DNA of 64,000 bases from Nocardia niigatensis NBRC 100131 (lineage in GTDB: Bacteria; Actinomycetota; Actinomycetes; Mycobacteriales; Mycobacteriaceae), in assembly GCF_000308655.1 (NCBI RefSeq), contig NZ_BAGC01000048.1, forward strand, positions 62,001 through 126,000, read 5' to 3'. The translations under genes were made by a program, and so were the position numbers. The notes under the pieces were generated by a model, which saw only the letters and a list, made by a program, of their open reading frames with translations, was not told the DNA's origin and searched no databases. Position 1 is the stretch's first letter; each line of letters starts with the position of its first letter. Below are positions 41,801-50,581 of this stretch, one piece after another.

Positions 41801-43698
41801 TAATTGGATACAGCCTTGTCCCGAGCCTTGCGACGGGAGATCTCGCGCTGACGGTCGTTGGCGTTCAGGGTGACCTTGCGGACACGCACGATCTCCGGGG
41901 TGACCTCGACGCACTCGTCGTCGGTGCAGAACTCCATCGCGGACTCGAGATCCAGCTGCAGCGGCTTGGCCAGGGTCTCCAGCACGTCACCGGTGGCGGA
42001 CCGCATATTGGTCAGCTTCTTCTCGCGGGTGACGTTGATGTCGAGGTCCTCGGCACGCGGGTTGATGCCGACCACGTGGCCCTCGTAGGTGTCGGCGCCC
42101 GGCTCCACGAAGAACTGGCCGCGGTCGGCCAGCTGGATCATGGCGAACGGGGTGACCGAGCCGCTGCGGTCGGAGACCAGCGATCCGGTGTGGCGGGCGC
42201 GGATCTCGCCGGCCCACGGGGCGTAGCCGTCGAACACGGCGTTGGCGATACCGGTGCCGCGGGTCTCGGTGAGGAAGTCCGTGCGGAAACCGATCAGACC
42301 GCGCGAGGGGACGATGAACTCCATGCGCACCCACCCCGCGGAGTGGTTGCTCATCTGGACCATCTTGCCCTTGCGGGCCGCCAGCAGCTGCGTGACCGCG
42401 CCCAGGTACTCGTCCGGGCAGTCGATGGTCAGCTCTTCGAAGGGCTCGTGCACCTTGCCGTCGACGGTCTTGGTGACCACCTGCGGCTTGCCGACGGTCA
42501 GCTCGAAGCCCTCGCGGCGCATCTGCTCGACCAGGATGGCCAGCGCCAGCTCACCGCGGCCCTGCACCTCCCAGGCGTCCGGGCGGCCGATGTCGAGCAC
42601 GCGCAGCGACACGTTGCCGACCAGTTCCTGGTCCAGGCGCGACTTCACCATGCGGGCGGTCAGCTTGTGCCCCTGCACCCGGCCGACCAGCGGCGAGGTG
42701 TTGGTGCCGATGGTCACCGAGATGGCCGGCTCGTCAACGGTGATGCGCGGCAGCGCAACCGGGTTGTCGACGTCGGCGAGGGTGTCACCGATCATGATGT
42801 CCGGGATGCCCGCGATGGCGACGATGTCACCGGCCACGGCCTCCTCGCCGGGCTGACGCTCGACGCCGATGGTCTTGAGCAGCTCGGTGATCTTGACGTT
42901 CTTGACGCCGTCACCGTGCATCCAGGCGACGTTCTGGCCCTTCTTCAGGGTGCCGTTGTGGATGCGCACCAGGCCGATTCGACCCAGGAACGGGGAGGCG
43001 TCGAGGTTGGTGACGTGCGCCTGCAGGGTGGCGTTCGGGTCGCCCTTGGGGGCGGGGACGTACTTCATGAGGACCTCGAACAGCTCGTCGAGGTTCTCCG
43101 CGTCCGGCACCTGGCCGTTGTCGGGGCGGCTGGTGGAGGCGACGCCCGCGCGGCCGGACGCGTAGAGCACCGGCAGGTCGAGGGCCAGCTCGGCGGCCTC
43201 GGAGGCCTCGTCGTCGAGGTCGGAGGCCAGGTCCAGCAGCAGGTCGTGGGATTCCTCGACGACCTCTTCGATGCGGGCGTCCGGACGGTCGGTCTTGTTG
43301 ACCACCAGGATCACCGGCAGCGAGGCCGCGAGAGCCTTGCGCAGCACGAAGCGGGTCTGCGGCAGCGGACCCTCGGACGCGTCGACGAGCAGCACGACGC
43401 CGTCCACCATGGACAGGCCGCGCTCGACCTCACCACCGAAGTCGGCGTGGCCGGGGGTGTCGATGACATTGATGACGGTGACCGATCCGTCGGCGTTATG
43501 CCGGTGAACAGCGGTGTTCTTGGCGAGAATGGTGATGCCCTTCTCGCGCTCGAGGTCACCGGAGTCCATCACTCGGTCGACGAGTTCGGCGCGTTCGGCG
43601 AACGCACCCGATTGCCGGAGCATGGCGTCGACCAGTGTTGTCTTGCCGTGGTCGACGTGCGCCACGATGGCGACGTTGCGGAACTCGACAGACGACAC
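41800..43698 (-). CDS. typA: translational GTPase TypA/BipA
   Basis: 632 residues, GTG at 43698 after AGGAGG. G1 AIVAHVDHGKT, G3 DTPGHADFGGEV, G4 VVNKTD, then domains II-III (LGRIGLVRIHNGTLKKGQ, EYLGAVTQLLAARKGKM) and the BipA-specific end region (VSSRGLIGFRTDFLTETRG-like VPSRGLIGFRTDFLTE, RAEDLDINVTREKKLTNMRS). Ribosome-associated GTPase of the EF-G family. Homologue of Rv1165, beside lpqW as in M. tuberculosis. Confidence 0.95.
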   Translation of the reverse strand: MSSVEFRNVAIVAHVDHGKTTLVDAMLRQSGAFAERAELVDRVMDSGDLEREKGITILAKNTAVHRHNADGSVTVINVIDTPGHADFGGEVERGLSMVDGVVLLVDASEGPLPQTRFVLRKALAASLPVILVVNKTDRPDARIEEVVEESHDLLLDLASDLDDEASEAAELALDLPVLYASGRAGVASTSRPDNGQVPDAENLDELFEVLMKYVPAPKGDPNATLQAHVTNLDASPFLGRIGLVRIHNGTLKKGQNVAWMHGDGVKNVKITELLKTIGVERQPGEEAVAGDIVAIAGIPDIMIGDTLADVDNPVALPRITVDEPAISVTIGTNTSPLVGRVQGHKLTARMVKSRLDQELVGNVSLRVLDIGRPDAWEVQGRGELALAILVEQMRREGFELTVGKPQVVTKTVDGKVHEPFEELTIDCPDEYLGAVTQLLAARKGKMVQMSNHSAGWVRMEFIVPSRGLIGFRTDFLTETRGTGIANAVFDGYAPWAGEIRARHTGSLVSDRSGSVTPFAMIQLADRGQFFVEPGADTYEGHVVGINPRAEDLDINVTREKKLTNMRSATGDVLETLAKPLQLDLESAMEFCTDDECVEVTPEIVRVRKVTLNANDRQREISRRKARDKAVSN

Positions 43699-43848
43699 GT
43701 TTGATTCCTCCTGGTGAAAAAGTCTGTTGCCGACCCGGATGGGTCTCATGCGTGGGGCTGCCTACTACGAGACATGGCGAACTCCACCGGGCATGCGGCG
43801 AGCTACACATTACCGGGCGGACTTAGTCACATGGTTACTGGGCTGAGG

Positions 43849-43867
43849 TTAGGTTAAGCTAACCAAC
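43849..43867 (+). promoter_or_regulatory. IdeR/DtxR-type iron box
   Basis: TTAGGTTAAGCTAACCAAC matches the 19-bp IdeR consensus TTAGGTTAGGCTAACCTAA at 16 positions. It directly abuts the ATG at 43868; a TAAGCT within it is correctly placed for a -10 of a leaderless transcript. IdeR binding would therefore block transcription in iron-replete cells. Confidence 0.75.
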
Positions 43868-44044
43868 ATGGGCAAGGTGAAGGCCAAGGACGTCTCGGGT
43901 CTGAAACCGAAGAAGAAATGCTGCCGCAAGAAGACGCGGTGCGTGAAATGCCCTGTCGTCATCATGCGCATGAAGAAGGCCGAGGCCTCCGGCTGCTGCG
44001 GCAAGGAACTCGAGAAGTGCCTCAAAGCCGCGCGGGCGGCCTGA
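43868..44044 (+). CDS. 58-residue cysteine-rich basic protein
   Basis: Starts MGKVKAKDVSGLKPKKKCCR and continues KKTRCVKCPVVIMRMKKAEA, ending SGCCGKELEKCLKAARAA. Seven Cys in CC, C-x2-C, CC and C patterns, plus about 16 Lys/Arg and a Pro after CxxC, suggest a metal or cluster-binding peptide or nucleic-acid-binding zinc ribbon. No signal peptide. The iron box and lack of a ribosome site point to leaderless, iron-repressed expression. Short length means it is easily missed. Not recognised; function unknown. Confidence 0.68.
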   Translation: MGKVKAKDVSGLKPKKKCCRKKTRCVKCPVVIMRMKKAEASGCCGKELEKCLKAARAA

Positions 44045-44064
44045 ATCCGGAGTACACCGGACTT

Positions 44065-44358
44065 ATGAGTCCTGCGCTGCTCTCCGACGACGACATCGCC
44101 AAGGCCCTCACCGAACTGCCCGAATGGACCCGCGAGGGCGACAGCATCACCCGCACCATCGAGGCCCCCTCGTTCCTGGCCGGCATCGAACTGGTACGCC
44201 GGGTGGCCGCCGCGGCCGAGGCCGCCGACCACCATCCCGACATCGATATCCGCTGGCGGCGGGTCACTTTCGCGCTCTCGACCCACTCCGCGGGCGGTCT
44301 CACGCCACTGGATACGGCTCTCGCTCGCGAGATCGATCGGCTGCACGCTCAGGGCTGA
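44065..44358 (+). CDS. 4a-hydroxytetrahydrobiopterin (pterin carbinolamine) dehydratase
   Basis: 97 residues, full length. Family signature ADHHPDIDIRWRRV then THSAGGLTPLDTALA gives the active-site His-His-Pro and the later His and Asp. N-terminus LLSDDDIAKALTELPEW is typical. It dehydrates 4a-hydroxytetrahydropterin; in actinomycetes without aromatic hydroxylases it may have another role. Homologue of Rv1159A, adjacent to pimE as in M. tuberculosis. It converges with the pimE pseudogene; ends overlap by about 58 bp. Confidence 0.9.
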   Translation: MSPALLSDDDIAKALTELPEWTREGDSITRTIEAPSFLAGIELVRRVAAAAEAADHHPDIDIRWRRVTFALSTHSAGGLTPLDTALAREIDRLHAQG

Positions 44359-45132
44359 GCCGCCCGGCCCGGATCATCCAGGCGAAGAGCGCCAATACAC
44401 CGATCGCGTTCGCCGCGCCCAGCCAGGCGAGGTAACCCGGACGCGAGATATCCCACATCGACTTCTGCAGCGTGCCCAGCATTCAGGGCACGCCGATCCC
44501 CGTTACGAACAAACCAGTACGCGGCCATCAGGCGCGCACCGGCGGCCTCGCGCAGCGGGCCGTACAGCAGCCACAGGATCAGCGGGATCAGGCACACCCA
44601 GTGGTGCGACCAGGAGATCGGCGAGGCCATCGAGCCGAACAGCTGCACGATGATCAGCGTGCACAGGCGATCACCGGAACCCAGTGCGCGCCAGGCGAAC
44701 AACGCGAGCACGGCCGTCACCGCGACGGACGACTTCCACAGCAGCCCGGACCCGATATCGTGGCCGGCCAGCCGGCTGAGCGCCCCGCGCAGCGACTGAT
44801 CGATCACCGGACCAACGGGCCCGATGCGATGCGGGTCACCGACCAGTTCCCCGAAGTACCTGTCGGTCTCCCGCGGTGTGAGCAGGTAGGTCAGGCCGAT
44901 GGTCCCGGCGAACACCACCGCCGACCAGATCACGGCGAGCCACTGGCGGCGCGCCGTGAAGTACAAACCGGTCGCCGCCGGGGTCAGCTTGACGCCCGCA
45001 CCCAGGCCGACCAGCGCGCCCGCAGCCAAGTCCACGAGGATACGGTTGCTGGGCCAGAGCAGCGCCCACAGCAGGGCGGACCAGCACCGAGATGCCGAGA
45101 GCGGCGGCAGCCAGGCGGAAACGTCGATTCAC
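44300..45132 (-). pseudogene. decayed second copy of pimE
   Basis: Minus-strand remnant resembling the intact gene upstream. The N-terminus VNRRFRLAAAALGISVLV matches VNRHFHMAAAALGISVLA of the intact copy. A 1-nt shift follows (frame giving RLLWALLWPSN). A large internal segment, about 150 codons, is missing; the sequence resumes at DLAAGALVGLGAGVKLTPAA, continues through SPISWSHHWVCLIPLILWLL, then shifts frame again after YWFVRN and ends as DISRPGYLAWLGAANAIGVL and IRAGRLSP. Two frameshifts plus a deletion show it is non-functional, a relic of tandem duplication. Confidence 0.85.
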
Positions 45133-45283
45133 CGCACGGACTTTCGGGTCGCGTCGATCACCGACCGGAATTGACGGCTGGCGCGCGGGTAAGCGTAGCC
45201 GGACCAACGAATACGCCGCGCTCCCCGAAAACTAAGGGCACCAACAACATTGGCAGTGTGAACCTCACACCGAGAAACTCATC

Positions 45284-46501
45284 TCACCGATCACACGGCG
45301 CTTGCTCAGGGGACCGATGGACCGGCCGCCCGGGACTGAGCCGGCCCGCCCGGATGATCCAGATGTAGAGCGCGAGTACGCCGAGCACGTCCACCGCGCC
45401 CAGCCAGGACAGGATGCCCGGCCGCGAGATGGTCCAGATCGAGTCCTGGAAGAAGCCCAGCACCCAGGGCACGCCGATGAGCGTGACCACCAGCCAGTAA
45501 CCGGCCAGCAACCACGCCCCCGCCACCTCCCGCAGCGGTCCGTAGACCAGCCACAGGATGACCGGGATGAGCCAGATCCAGTGATGCGACCAGGAAATCG
45601 GCGACACCATCAGCCCGAACAGCTGCACGATGATCAGCGTGCCCAGCCGATCGCTGGAATCCAGTGCGCGCCAGGCGAAGAACGCGAGCACGGCCGTCAC
45701 CAATGCGGCCGCGATCCACACCGGCCCCGACACCACGTCGTGGCCGAGCAGGCGGCTCAGCGCGCCGCGCAGCGACTGATTGGTCGCCGACCCGACCGGC
45801 CCGATGCGATGCGCGTCGCCGAGCAGCTCCCGGAAATACTTGTCGGTCTCACCGGGAGCGAACAGGTACGTCAGCAGGATGGTCCCGAAGAACACCAGCG
45901 CCGACCAGATCGCCGTGAACCAGCGTTTGCGCGCCGCGAAGTAAAGCCCGGTGACGGCCGGGGTCAGTTTGATGCCCGCCGCCGCGCCGACCAGCGTGCC
46001 CGACACCCACCAGCGCGTGCTGCGCACCGCGATCATGGCCAGCAGCACCAGGAACACATTCACCTGGCCGTAGTCGAAAGTCGACCGCACCGGCTCCAGC
46101 CACATGCCGATCGCCGTCCACGCCACCGCGGCGGTGCGCCAGAATTGTTCACGCATGGCCTCGCGACCCGCGATCATCTCCAGCGCGAACCACACCACTG
46201 CGAACAATGCCGCCACCGTGGCCAGCAACCATCCGATGGCTACCACGCCGAACGGCAGGAAATGCAGCGGATAGAACACCAGCGCCGCGAAAGGCGGATA
46301 GGTGAACGGCAGCGGAAAATCGGGCGTCTTACTGGAATCGGTGTAGTCGTAGAGGTTCCCACCGAACAGATTCGCCGAGCCGTCCACATAGACGTGCAGG
46401 TCCACGAAGTTCATGCCATTGGGCAGGAACAGGACCCACACCAGACGTGCCAGCACGGAAATACCCAGTGCCGCGGCGGCCATGTGGAAGTGTCGATTCA
46501 C
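45284..46501 (-). CDS. pimE: polyprenol-phosphomannose-dependent mannosyltransferase PimE
   Basis: 405 residues, GTG at 46501. GT-C/GT87 fold with about ten transmembrane helices and the family Asp in an extracytoplasmic loop near the N-terminus (NFVDLHVYVDGSANLFGGNL). Other motifs: YPPFAALVFYPLHFLPFGV, VRSTFDYGQVNVFLVLLAM, AGIKLTPAVTGLYFAARKRW, SPISWSHHWIWLIPVILWL. It adds alpha-1,2-mannose to phosphatidylinositol mannosides on the outer face. Homologue of Rv1159, beside the pterin dehydratase gene. Confidence 0.9.
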   Translation of the reverse strand: MNRHFHMAAAALGISVLARLVWVLFLPNGMNFVDLHVYVDGSANLFGGNLYDYTDSSKTPDFPLPFTYPPFAALVFYPLHFLPFGVVAIGWLLATVAALFAVVWFALEMIAGREAMREQFWRTAAVAWTAIGMWLEPVRSTFDYGQVNVFLVLLAMIAVRSTRWWVSGTLVGAAAGIKLTPAVTGLYFAARKRWFTAIWSALVFFGTILLTYLFAPGETDKYFRELLGDAHRIGPVGSATNQSLRGALSRLLGHDVVSGPVWIAAALVTAVLAFFAWRALDSSDRLGTLIIVQLFGLMVSPISWSHHWIWLIPVILWLVYGPLREVAGAWLLAGYWLVVTLIGVPWVLGFFQDSIWTISRPGILSWLGAVDVLGVLALYIWIIRAGRLSPGRPVHRSPEQAPCDR

Positions 46502-46775
46502 GGCACTGTCTTTCAGCTCGGTCGGGTCACCGGCCGGGTGCACGGCTGGCGAATGCGGCTTACGGGCCTCGCTACTGCGGCGCTATGGCCCCGGCAAGCG
46601 TAGTCGCCCGCGGAATGTGCCGCGCAGCGCGGACCCTCCGCTGTAACATTTGCATCACTGACCCCATCCGTAACACGCAGTCCGGTCGGTGGTTCGATAG
46701 CGTCAGCTGATCTAGTTCGCCAAGATCACACCGCGGCTGTACAACAAGGCAGCCCGGTCCCTAGAGTGGCGCGGA

Positions 46776-46791
46776 GCGATGGCTCCATCGC
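46776..46791 (+). promoter_or_regulatory. hairpin just before the start of the secreted-protein gene
   Basis: GCGATGG-CT-CCATCGC, a 7-bp perfect dyad, 6 bp before the ATG at 46798. In the mRNA it could fold at the ribosome landing site. Confidence 0.35.
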
Positions 46792-46797
46792 CGCTAG

Positions 46798-47610
46798 ATG
46801 TCCCTGAAGGTAAGGACGGCTACACCAGTGCTTCGCACCCGAGGATCGCGGTTCGCAATGTCCGCGTTGGCCCTGGCGGCCTGCGCTACCGTCGCCGTGC
46901 CGACGGCCTACGCGAAGCCCGCGCCTGCTCCCCAGAGCACGTCGATTCCCATGATCCCCGAAGGGGTTCCGGTCGACGCGCTGGCCTCGCTGGTCCCCGC
47001 CATCATCGGCGCGGCCACCGGACCGGCGGATATCGCCGACGCGGGTCCCAAGAACGCCATCCTCGCCCAGGCCAAGCAGTTGCTGGAGAACAGCAACCTG
47101 CCGCCGCAGGTGAAGACCACGCTGCTCGCGGTCATCACCTTCCTGGACGGCAGCGGCGGTGGCGGCCCGGACATCCCGAAGGATGGCCCGGTCATCTCGC
47201 AGTTCCTGTGGCCGACCATCGGCAAGGGCTGCATCTCCTCCTCCGCCGACTCGGTGGGCACCGCGCTGGCCGTCGGCGGCCCCGCGCAGCTGCCCCCGCC
47301 CGGACCGGCGCAGGGCCAGGCCGGATTCGTGTTCACCGCGCTGGGCACCAAGCAGCCCACCGATGTGCAGCCCACCCCGATGACGGTGCAGTGGCTGAAC
47401 CTCGACACGCGCGCCACCGGCACCCAGAACCTGACCAATGACGCGCACATCAACCCCGACGGCCCGGCCACCCTGTCGGCCATCGCCGACACCGGTTCGG
47501 GTCGTGTGGTCGCCATCGTCTCGGGTTCGCTGACCACCCAGGCCGATCCGGAGTCGCAGCCGATCACCTGCTCCTTCCTGCCGACCATCGGATTCTTCAC
47601 CGTCGCCTAG
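46798..47610 (+). CDS. secreted Ala/Pro-rich protein (Rv1157c-like)
   Basis: 270 residues. Sec signal (FAMSALALAACATVAVPTAYA, cleavage after AYA near 39), then a Pro/Ala-rich segment (KPAPAPQSTSIPMIPEG) and a globular part: PPQVKTTLLAVITFLDGSGG, FLWPTIGKGCISSSADSVGT, GFVFTALGTKQPTDVQPTPM, TVQWLNLDTRATGTQNL, with two Cys (KGC and ITC) that may pair. Resembles the mycobacterial Rv1157c family; function unknown. Location outside the membrane. Confidence 0.72.
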   Translation: MSLKVRTATPVLRTRGSRFAMSALALAACATVAVPTAYAKPAPAPQSTSIPMIPEGVPVDALASLVPAIIGAATGPADIADAGPKNAILAQAKQLLENSNLPPQVKTTLLAVITFLDGSGGGGPDIPKDGPVISQFLWPTIGKGCISSSADSVGTALAVGGPAQLPPPGPAQGQAGFVFTALGTKQPTDVQPTPMTVQWLNLDTRATGTQNLTNDAHINPDGPATLSAIADTGSGRVVAIVSGSLTTQADPESQPITCSFLPTIGFFTVA

Positions 47611-47752
47611 CGGTACCGCCTCTCCGAATATTCAGCGGGCGGCCGAGAGCCGCTCGCTGTCAGGCATCCGTGCCGGCGGTTGAGAGACGAACCGATTTCG
47701 GACGTACCCGGTGAGTTACTCCGAAACTCACCAAATCAGTTGTCACGTTCCG
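47611..47752 (-). repeat. dispersed repeat, family 2 copy 4
   Basis: Minus-oriented copy beginning immediately after the previous gene's stop. On the minus strand: CGTGACAACTGATTTGGTGA, AGTAACTCACCGGGTACGTC, CTCAACCGCCGGCACGGATG, GCGAGCGGCTCTCGGCCGCC and CGCTGAATATTCGGAGAGGC. It lies upstream of the repeat-protein gene at 47788. Confidence 0.82.
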
Positions 47753-47787
47753 TGCTGCCTCGGGGTGCTGTGTGGTAGACCGACACT

Positions 47788-48156
47788 ATGGCCGCTGTGA
47801 CCAACCCCGTGCGGGGACTGCATTCGCGCCGGTCGATCCTCTCGATACGTTCGGAGGGATCGATCCTGTCGATCGGCTCGGCCTATTCGATCCTGTCCAT
47901 CGGCAGCGTGGGTTCGGTGCTGTCGATCGGGTCGGTGGGCTCGTTCGGCTCTCTCATCTCCTCGGCTTCCTTCGGCAGCCTCGGCTCCGCCTTCTCGGCG
48001 CTGTCCCGCTGGTCCCTGTTCTCCTGGAACGGGAATGGCGAGGTCTTCGCCGACGGTAGCGGCGAGCGGGAACACAACGATCCCCACCTCATGCTCCGGG
48101 TCGTCCCGGAGGAACCGGACCTGGCCGCGGACCCGACCTGCCACTGCCAGACCTAG
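47788..48156 (+). CDS. SILSIGS nonapeptide-repeat protein, unknown function
   Basis: 122 residues. After a basic start (AAVTNPVRGLHSRR), residues 16-52 are near-perfect nine-residue repeats, SILSIRSEG, SILSIGSAY, SILSIGSVG, SVLSIGSVG, then weaker ones (SFGSLISSA, SFGSLGSA). Serine codons vary between TCG, AGC and TCC in the repeats, so selection has acted on protein sequence rather than recent DNA duplication. The alternating Ser/Ile pattern suits a small beta-solenoid or amyloid-like stack. The tail is acidic and ends in CHC. No ribosome site; a TAGACC seven bases upstream suggests a leaderless start. Confidence 0.6.
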   Translation: MAAVTNPVRGLHSRRSILSIRSEGSILSIGSAYSILSIGSVGSVLSIGSVGSFGSLISSASFGSLGSAFSALSRWSLFSWNGNGEVFADGSGEREHNDPHLMLRVVPEEPDLAADPTCHCQT

Positions 48157-48179
48157 CCCGGCCGCCTTTCAGGCGGGTT

Positions 48180-48905
48180 TCACCACCACTGCCCGTACTG
48201 CGGGGCCAGTACGGCATTGACGTCCACGGAGACGCCGTCGACCTCGCGCTTGTCGATCTCGAACTGGTGCAGGGTGGCGGCGGGGTGGACGTATCCCTTC
48301 GGGGTGCCCCAATTGTGCTGCCAGAACATGGAACACAGGCCCGCGTCGCGAATGTTGTCGATGGTCGGCGAGTTGGCGTAGACGCCGGTCCGGCCGTGTC
48401 CGATCACGGTCTCCCAGCCGCGCAGGTACGGCTCGATGAACTGCTCGAAATCGTCGTCGCCGGGGTTGTCGTCGATGGAGGCGTAGATGGGTGCGCTGTC
48501 GGGCCCGCCCGCAGCCTTGTGCAGGATCAATCCCCGTGCGGCGTGCTTCAATCCGGCCGCGTAGCCGCCGCGCCAGTCGGCGGTCGGGCCCTTGCCGAAC
48601 TGGTAGCAGGACACCACCGTCAGGCCCGCGGCGCGTAGAGCGTCGACCTCCCGGGCGAGCAGCGGTTTGCCTTCCATCCATTCCGCGCCGGGCCGCCGGT
48701 CGGAGACGTATCGGATGACGCCGAGATGCCCGTCGTCGCTGATGGATTGTGCGGAAGGGACGCCGCCGGCGTAGTCGAGGAGGGTGCCGAGCTGTTGCCT
48801 GGCGGCCGCGGTGGCGGGTGGGAGGGTCAGTCCGGCGGTGATTCCGGCGGCGAGAGCCGTGGCCCCGGAGAGGAAGTTCCGTCGATTGACATGGGCAATA
48901 CGCAT
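48180..48905 (-). CDS. Tat-exported DUF1906 glycoside-hydrolase-like protein (Rv2525c-like)
   Basis: 241 residues from the ATG at 48905, with GAAGGAG upstream. Twin-arginine signal (NRRNFLSGATALAAGITAGL). The mature domain is DUF1906, a TIM-barrel related to GH25/GH-like lysozymes: LLDYAGGVPSAQSI, LGVIRYVSDRRPG, LTVVSCYQFGKGPTADW, APIYASIDDNPGDDDFEQF, VIGHGRTGVYANSPTIDNIR, CSMFWQHNWGTPKG and FEIDKREVDGVSVDVN. Likely acts on peptidoglycan or another wall glycan outside the membrane. M. tuberculosis Rv2525c is the Tat-dependent relative and affects antibiotic sensitivity. Confidence 0.87.
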   Translation of the reverse strand: MRIAHVNRRNFLSGATALAAGITAGLTLPPATAAARQQLGTLLDYAGGVPSAQSISDDGHLGVIRYVSDRRPGAEWMEGKPLLAREVDALRAAGLTVVSCYQFGKGPTADWRGGYAAGLKHAARGLILHKAAGGPDSAPIYASIDDNPGDDDFEQFIEPYLRGWETVIGHGRTGVYANSPTIDNIRDAGLCSMFWQHNWGTPKGYVHPAATLHQFEIDKREVDGVSVDVNAVLAPQYGQWW

Positions 48906-49200
48906 CACGGGCTCCTTCGCACACACTCGCTGGTCGAACATTCCGGTCGTGACGATTGGGAGAGGGAATCTCACCGGTGACCGGTTGGAACTACTTGCGG
49001 CGTGCCCGGCGCACCTTCCCCGATGAAAACAAGATCATCCGTGCGCCGGGAGCCCTGAACGTGACCTCATTTCACCATATTCACATTGGAATCGCCAGGC
49101 TCATCGAGCACATCGGCACCATATGTCACATCGGGGCGAAACCGGGCAACGACCGGCCGATAGCGAATCAAGAGCTATCGAATTGCCGTGGCGGCGGACC

Positions 49201-50421
49201 TCAGACGCGGGTCGAGTCCAGCCGGGCGCCGACATCGATGGTCCGGCGCGACACATCGGCCACCTCCGCCCGCACGACCGTCGCCACCTGGGCCGCGATC
49301 TGTTTGCGCATGCCGGCCAGCTTGCTCAGCGCGGCCGCCCGCCAGCCATCGGCGGTCATCTCCAGATCGATGTCGCGGGCCCGCGGCGGCACCGCGTCGA
49401 TCACGATCAGCAACGGCTCGGCGGCCCGTGCGGTGAGGGCCACCGGCACCTGCACCTCGGCGCGATAACGGTTGGTCTTGAGCACGTCCACGGAGATGTC
49501 GAGGCTCACCGGAATGGTCAGATCGAAGCGCACCAGCGCCGGATCGTGAGAGTTCGCGAGCGCCTCGGCCGCCGCGGCGGTTTCGGCCGCGGCATTGGGC
49601 AGTTCGGCGATCCGCGGCTCGGGCATCGGCGTGACGGTGACCGGTCCGGCGGCGGCGACCCGGGGCAGTCGCACACTGCCCTGCACCCAGACCTCGGCCT
49701 TGTTGCCGGGACCGGTGCGCAGCGGACCGACCGCGATGGGCCTGCCCGCCATGGATTCCACGACCTGCCGCACCCGTTCCGCGGTGACGATGCGCGCGAA
49801 GAACCGGCGGCCGAATTCGTCATAGCCGATCCACTCGTGGGTGGGCCGCCCGCGGTAGGCCGATTGGGTGCCGTCCATGATGGCCTGCACGTCGAAGGTG
49901 CGGCCACGCTGCGAATCCGCGTCGGCGAGAATGGCGTTGATGCGATTGGCGACCTCGCGCTGCACCAGTTTGGCGATGGGGTCCAGCAGCAGTTCCCAGG
50001 CCGTGCCGATGGCCTGCGCGCGCATGACGAAGCTGACGTCGCGCCCGGTGACCGGGGGAATGTCGATGACGATGAGCAGTGGATCGGCGGTGCGGGCGTG
50101 CATGGTGAGGTCGATCTCCACGACCGCCTCCAGCCGCAGCCGCTGCCCGCCGAGGGTGACGTCGACCCGGAGTTTCACCGGGAGCATGACGTCGAAGTGC
50201 ACATGCGGCCCGCGCCGGATGACGGTGGGTTTGCCGATGCTGCCCTTGGCCACGAAGCGAGCCAGGCCCGCGGGCCCGATTCCGAAGGGGCCGATGGTGA
50301 TACCGCGCCCCGCCACGCTGGAGACCGCTGATTCGATCCGGGTTTCCGTCACCGCCGCCGCCACGAAACGTTCGCCGAATTCGGCGTAATCGATCCAGGT
50401 CGGTTCCTCGGGCGACGTCAT
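49201..50421 (-). CDS. tandem-duplicated two-domain protein of unknown function
   Basis: 406 residues, ATG at 50421. Two copies of one domain of about 190 residues: copy 1 IDYAEFGERFVAAAVTETRI, copy 2 IGYDEFGRRFFARIVTAERV. Each continues with a GRGITIGPFGIGPAG / GRPIAVGPLRTGPGN segment, beta-rich parts (DVMLPVKLRVDVTLGG, DLTIPVSLDISVDVLK), DPLLIVIDIPPVTGRD / EPLLIVIDAVPPRARD, and a helical end. The sheet-plus-helix build, ending in amphipathic helices, resembles lipid-binding SMP/BPI-like folds, but this is only a visual guess. No signal peptide or enzyme motif. Confidence 0.65.
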   Translation of the reverse strand: MTSPEEPTWIDYAEFGERFVAAAVTETRIESAVSSVAGRGITIGPFGIGPAGLARFVAKGSIGKPTVIRRGPHVHFDVMLPVKLRVDVTLGGQRLRLEAVVEIDLTMHARTADPLLIVIDIPPVTGRDVSFVMRAQAIGTAWELLLDPIAKLVQREVANRINAILADADSQRGRTFDVQAIMDGTQSAYRGRPTHEWIGYDEFGRRFFARIVTAERVRQVVESMAGRPIAVGPLRTGPGNKAEVWVQGSVRLPRVAAAGPVTVTPMPEPRIAELPNAAAETAAAAEALANSHDPALVRFDLTIPVSLDISVDVLKTNRYRAEVQVPVALTARAAEPLLIVIDAVPPRARDIDLEMTADGWRAAALSKLAGMRKQIAAQVATVVRAEVADVSRRTIDVGARLDSTRV

Positions 50422-50581
50422 CCAGCTTCTTTCATCGGCGGGCGGGGACCCCTGTCCTGCCGATGAGGGGGCAGCAGGACAGGGATCAATCGACGACGCT
50501 GCCGGGCGCCGCCGAAACCCATCGTAAGCGGAAGGTGCGCTCAGTAGTACACCCCGCCCCGCGTGTTTCCAGAATGTGGAA

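Noticed and set aside
41539..43704. 721-codon open frame antisense to typA
   Set aside because: TypA is unmistakable on the other strand; this is a mirror frame of its codon bias.
43918..44064. N-terminal extension of the pterin dehydratase through the cysteine-rich region
   Set aside because: The enzyme family starts at about MSPALLSDDD (44065), and the upstream bases encode the cysteine-rich protein in another frame.
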